Assembly: GCF_017377775.1 (NCBI RefSeq)
Contig: NZ_JAFVLN010000003.1
Location: 62,001 to 126,000, forward strand
Length of the DNA stretch: 64,000 nt
From: Streptomyces sp. VRA16 Mangrove soil
GTDB taxonomy: Bacteria; Actinomycetota; Actinomycetes; Streptomycetales; Streptomycetaceae
Direction: 5' to 3'
Under the pieces are notes generated by a model. The model was not told where the DNA came from. It ran no database searches and saw only the letters and a program-made list of their open reading frames with translations. How positions within the stretch are numbered: the stretch's first letter is position 1; the number at the start of each line of letters is the position of its first letter. A program made the position numbers and the translations under genes. Shown one piece after another: positions 60,603 to 64,000 of this stretch.

Positions 60603-61649
60603 TCACACCCCGTCCGGGTCGGCCCTCTGCAGCGCGGGTTTCGGCGTGGGCCCGGCGGTCAACAGGAAATCCGCGGCCGACGTGTCGGTGACCAGGCTGG
60701 TCACGAGACCCGACCGCAGCACGGCGTCGATGGCGGCGGCCTTGCGCTGCCCGCCCGCGATCGCCACGACCTCCGGTATCCGCCGCAGCCGGTCCGCCTC
60801 GACCGTGATGCAGCGCTCGCCCAGGTCACGCCCGACCCGGCGGCCCTGCGCGTCGAAGAGGTGGGCCGACATCTCGGCGGCGACACCGAGCGACGCGTAG
60901 TGCGCGCGCTCCTCGTCGCTGAGCATGTCGTGCACCGTGGAGATGCCCGGCTCCCAGGAGCCGATGGACACGCAGGCCACGGTGACCTTGTCGAAGTACT
61001 CGAAGGCGCGGGCGATCCCGGTCTGGTTGCGCAGCGCCTCCGCGGTCGCGGCGTCCGGGAGCAGCATCGGTGCGTAGATCGGGTGCGCGTCGCCGCCGGA
61101 GACCTGCGCGGCACGCCGCACGGCCTCCACGGAGCCGCGCTCCGCCGTCCCGGCGTCGTACACACCGGTCAGCTGCACGACGGTGCACGGCGGGAGCCGG
61201 TCGAGCGCCGCCGCCATGTGGATGGTGGAGCGACCCCAGGCGAGGCCGAGCACATCGCCCTCGGTGACGAGCTCGCCGAGCAGGTCGGCGGCGACCTCGC
61301 CGAGGTTCTCGGGGTCGGGCGACTCCTCGGCCTCGGCAGGCGACTCCACGACCACCACGTGCCGCAGGCCGTAGCGGGCACGCAGCGCGTCGGAGCGCTC
61401 GGCGTCCAGTTCGGCCGGGACCCGGATCTCGATGCGCACGAGATCCCGCTCCAGGGCCGTCTCCAGGACCCGGGCCACCTTGAAGCGGCTGACGCCGAAC
61501 TCCTCGGCGATCTGGATCTTGGACTTGCCCTCGAGGTAGAAGCGACGGGCCATGGCCGCCGCCTGCATCAGCTCCGCGGGTCCCATCCGCAGGGCTGCGC
61601 GTCCCGCCGACGTTGCGGACACGGCGATCTCCTCACTGCTCTTCTTCAC
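60603..61649 (-). CDS. SorC family sugar-binding transcriptional regulator
   Basis: A 348-residue regulator. The N-terminal HTH (residues ~30-65, KSKIQIAEEFGVSRFKVARV) is followed by a SorC-type sugar-phosphate-binding domain (~85-335: LGLAWGRSTIHMAAALDRLP, VTVACVSIGSWEPG). Members such as DeoR of Bacillus and SorC respond to phosphorylated sugars. It lies downstream of rpe on the same strand after a 143-base gap, so a pentose-phosphate signal is plausible but unproven. Confidence 0.9.
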   Translation of the reverse strand: MKKSSEEIAVSATSAGRAALRMGPAELMQAAAMARRFYLEGKSKIQIAEEFGVSRFKVARVLETALERDLVRIEIRVPAELDAERSDALRARYGLRHVVVVESPAEAEESPDPENLGEVAADLLGELVTEGDVLGLAWGRSTIHMAAALDRLPPCTVVQLTGVYDAGTAERGSVEAVRRAAQVSGGDAHPIYAPMLLPDAATAEALRNQTGIARAFEYFDKVTVACVSIGSWEPGISTVHDMLSDEERAHYASLGVAAEMSAHLFDAQGRRVGRDLGERCITVEADRLRRIPEVVAIAGGQRKAAAIDAVLRSGLVTSLVTDTSAADFLLTAGPTPKPALQRADPDGV

Positions 61650-61792
61650 GACTCACACGACAACACTGGACACAAGCACGCGTACCGCGCCCACTGCACA
61701 CACTTCTGTTCACAACCTGGATACGCCGTTCATCCTTGCAGATCCGGCGGGCTTGATCAGCCCTGATGGGACGGCGTTCATGTATCCGTGGC

Positions 61793-62479
61793 TCAGTGGT
61801 CGCACGCCCAGCTCGCGGACGTGGTCGCCCCCGTCGCCTGGTCGCGCAGCGCACGGACCGCCTCGGCCGGGTCCTTCGCCCCGTATACGGCCGAACCGGC
61901 GACGAACACGTCGGCGCCGGCTTCCGCGCACCGCTCGATGGTGGACGCGGAGACACCGCCGTCGACCTGCAGCCACAGCTCAAGCCCGTGCTTGGAGATC
62001 AACTCACGCGTCCGACGGATCTTCGGCAGCATGATGTCGAGGAACGCCTGCCCACCGAAACCGGGCTCAACCGTCATGATCAGCAGCATGTCGAGCTCGG
62101 GGAGCAGGTCCTCGTACGGCTCGATGGGCGTCGCCGGCTTGAGCGCCATGGAGGCGCGGGCGCCCTTGGCGCGGATCTCCCGGGCGAGACGGACCGGCGC
62201 GTGGGCGGCCTCCGCGTGGAAGGTGACGGATCCGGCCCCCGCTTCGACGTACTGCGGTGCCCAGCGATCGGGGTCCTCGATCATCAGGTGGCAGTCCAGC
62301 GGGGTGTCCGTCGCCCGCGCCAGCGACTCTACGATCGGCACGCCCAGCGTGAGGTTCGGGACGAAGTGGTTGTCCATGACGTCGACGTGGAGCCAGTCGG
62401 CGCCTTCGACAGCCTTCGCCTCGTCGGCGAGGCGGGCGAAGTCCGCGGAGAGGATGCTGGGGTTGATCTGAACGGCCAT
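61793..62479 (-). CDS. rpe: Ribulose-phosphate 3-epimerase
   Basis: A 228-residue TIM barrel interconverting ribulose-5-P and xylulose-5-P in the pentose phosphate pathway. Signatures are [46 protein letters not shown] and the phosphate loop [20 protein letters not shown]; the catalytic Asp are in DVMDNHF and VDGGV. ATG 62479 is the start by similarity. It diverges from the MMPL gene. Confidence 0.96.
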   Translation of the reverse strand: MAVQINPSILSADFARLADEAKAVEGADWLHVDVMDNHFVPNLTLGVPIVESLARATDTPLDCHLMIEDPDRWAPQYVEAGAGSVTFHAEAAHAPVRLAREIRAKGARASMALKPATPIEPYEDLLPELDMLLIMTVEPGFGGQAFLDIMLPKIRRTRELISKHGLELWLQVDGGVSASTIERCAEAGADVFVAGSAVYGAKDPAEAVRALRDQATGATTSASWACDH

Positions 62480-62616
62480 GCCCCAAGACTGCCATGCCCA
62501 CGGCCGCTTTCCCGCCTCGGTCTGGACCAGTCCCGCATACCGATGCCGAGCCGTGCCCTGCCGTGCCATTCTGGGCGGCCACGACAGGTACCGCGCACGA
62601 CGCAGCGGGGGGCGCC

Positions 62617-64000
62617 ATGGCGGACGTACCGGACACCGGGGCACGGCGGCACGGGGTGGCCCGGCTGGTGTGCGGACGGCGCAGCAAGTGGCTGGTGCTC
62701 GTGCTGTGGCTGGTGATCATCGTCGGTACATCCCCGTTCGCCCGGAAACTCACGGACGCGCAGGACAACGACGCGCAGTCGTGGCTGCCCGGCTCCGCCG
62801 AGTCCACCCAGGTCCTCGACCTCTCGAAGGACTTCAGGCCGGAGACGATCCCGGCCGTGGTGATCTACGCGCGCGAGGGCGGCCTCACCGCGGCCGACCG
62901 GGCCCGGATCGTCACGGACGCGCGCGAGATCAGGCAGCTCAGCGATCACGGGCTGCGCGGTTCGCAGACCCAGGGACCGGTCTTCGACCAGAAGGTGCGG
63001 CCGTCGGCGGCGCAGATCTACGTGCCCGTGACCATGGACGCGAAGGGCTGGGAGCGGATCGCGCCCGCGGTGGACTCGATCCGTGACCGCACGGGCCGGT
63101 CGACGGCCGGACTCGCCGTTCACATCACCGGACCCGGCGGCACCTCGGCCGACTTCTCCAAGGCGTTCGAGGGCATCGACTCCACCCTGCTGCTGTCGGC
63201 ACTCGGCATCGTGATCGTGATCCTGCTGTTCACGTACCGCAGTCCCACGTTGCTGCTGGTGCCCGTGGTGAGCGTGGTGGCTGCGCTGTTCACGGCGCAG
63301 GCGCTGATCTATCTGCTGGCCAAGCACGCGGGGTTGACCGTGAACGGCCAGAGCGCGGGCATCCTCACCGTCCTCGTCTTCGGCGCGGGGACGGACTACG
63401 CCCTGCTCCTCGTCGCCCGCTACCGGGAGGAGCTGCGCCGGCACGAGGACCGGCACGCGGCGATGGCGCTCGCGCTGCACCGGGCGGGCCCGGCCGTCCT
63501 CGCCTCGGGCGCCACGGTGGTCCTGAGCATGCTGGTGCTGCTGACGGCCGACATGAACTCGACGCGCGGCCTCGGCCCGGTCGCCGCGATCGGGGTCGCC
63601 GTCGGCCTGTCCGCGATGCTGACGCTCTTCCCGGCCCTGCTGGTGATCTTCGGGCGCTGGATCTTCTGGCCGGCGATCCCGCACATGGGGAGCGAGGAGC
63701 CCACGGTGCGCGGCTTCTGGGCGCGCACGGGACGCCGTATCGCGCGCCGCCCGCGGTTGGTGTGGAGCGCGACGGCCCTGGCGCTCGCGCTGCTCTCGCT
63801 GGGCCTGATCCAGTTGCGGGCGGCGGGGATCAGCAACGCCGACTCGTTCACGAACAAGCCGGACTCGATCGTGGGCCAGGAGGTGTCGGCGCGGTACTTC
63901 CCCGCGGGCACCGGCGACCCGCTCGTCATCGTCGCGAACCAGGGACGGGCCGGCCAGGTCAAGCGTGCCGTCGCCGGTACCGACGGCGTCGTACGACGGA
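62617..64000 (+). CDS. MMPL family transporter (3' end outside window)
   Basis: The frame starts at ATG 62617, behind a GGGGGG ribosome site, and stays open to the right edge: 461 residues, about two-thirds of an MMPL/RND exporter. A first membrane segment ([14 protein letters not shown]) is followed by an extracytoplasmic domain, then a bundle with [20 protein letters not shown], the GxxxDY motif in which Asp relays protons. Such exporters move lipids, siderophores or drugs; the substrate is unknown. Confidence 0.9.
   Translation, partial: MADVPDTGARRHGVARLVCGRRSKWLVLVLWLVIIVGTSPFARKLTDAQDNDAQSWLPGSAESTQVLDLSKDFRPETIPAVVIYAREGGLTAADRARIVTDAREIRQLSDHGLRGSQTQGPVFDQKVRPSAAQIYVPVTMDAKGWERIAPAVDSIRDRTGRSTAGLAVHITGPGGTSADFSKAFEGIDSTLLLSALGIVIVILLFTYRSPTLLLVPVVSVVAALFTAQALIYLLAKHAGLTVNGQSAGILTVLVFGAGTDYALLLVARYREELRRHEDRHAAMALALHRAGPAVLASGATVVLSMLVLLTADMNSTRGLGPVAAIGVAVGLSAMLTLFPALLVIFGRWIFWPAIPHMGSEEPTVRGFWARTGRRIARRPRLVWSATALALALLSLGLIQLRAAGISNADSFTNKPDSIVGQEVSARYFPAGTGDPLVIVANQGRAGQVKRAVAGTDGVVRR

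Overview
The window is very GC-rich. It carries dense overlapping genes, GTG and TTG starts, leaderless promoters, F420-type and Tat/secreted proteins, and two short dispersed repeats that I recognise from Streptomyces intergenic regions. I read it as a chromosomal segment of a Streptomyces or close relative. The first gene (M1 peptidase) is cut at the left edge and the last (MMPL exporter) at the right edge. I saw no tRNA, rRNA, CRISPR array, prophage or complete insertion sequence.

Layout. 1-7.9 kb: small stand-alone enzymes, a secreted C39 peptidase, a candidate terminator-ended small RNA (about 5167-5235), and an EccA-like AAA ATPase without other type VII secretion genes. 7.9-15.6 kb: a minus-strand block led by an FMN riboswitch (ribE, ribM/pnuC-like, ribBA, ribH), followed by hisE, hisG, a PH-domain membrane protein and two CNNM/CorC membrane proteins. 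15.8-25 kb: an ECF41 sigma factor with its probable target epimerase, a ROK repressor/MFS pair around a perfect operator, an alginate-lyase-like enzyme, a uracil-xanthine permease, a WYL regulator and an esterase.

25.2-35.2 kb: a co-directional catabolic cluster. It holds ubiX, ubiD, an Asp/Glu-racemase-fold protein lacking both catalytic cysteines, an ACMSD-type amidohydrolase, an orphan molybdenum hydroxylase large subunit, a GntR/FCD regulator, an NCS2 permease and an AtzB/8-oxoguanine-deaminase-type hydrolase. Two TTGCATG palindromes mark likely GntR operators. Taken together, the genes suggest uptake, deamination, hydroxylation and decarboxylation of a nitrogen heterocycle. 35.2-39 kb: a GH6 glycosidase, a DUF5995 protein, an F420-type LLM oxidoreductase and a DUF4232 lipoprotein.

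39.1-43.7 kb: an amino-acid-oxidase-like flavoprotein, a decayed secreted-protein gene, an Lrp/AsnC regulator and an APC permease. The two promoter regions carry helically phased TTGCG boxes. 44.1-48.8 kb: a seven-gene stress-signalling operon with RsbR, RsbS, RsbT, two PP2C phosphatases, a STAS antagonist and an RsbW-like kinase, and no sigma factor beside it. 48.8-50.3 kb: GuaB1-type GMP reductase.

50.4-59.9 kb: a ureide module. Genes for the three-protein FdrA/DUF1116/DUF2877 carbamoyltransferase and a PucR regulator lie divergent to carbamate kinase, acetamidase/formamidase, a cytosine-deaminase-type amidohydrolase and a DUF1097 membrane protein. The arrangement predicts phosphorolysis of a carbamoylated intermediate to carbamoyl phosphate, then ATP. 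59.9-64 kb: a barnase/barstar-like pair, a SorC-family regulator, rpe and the start of an MMPL transporter.
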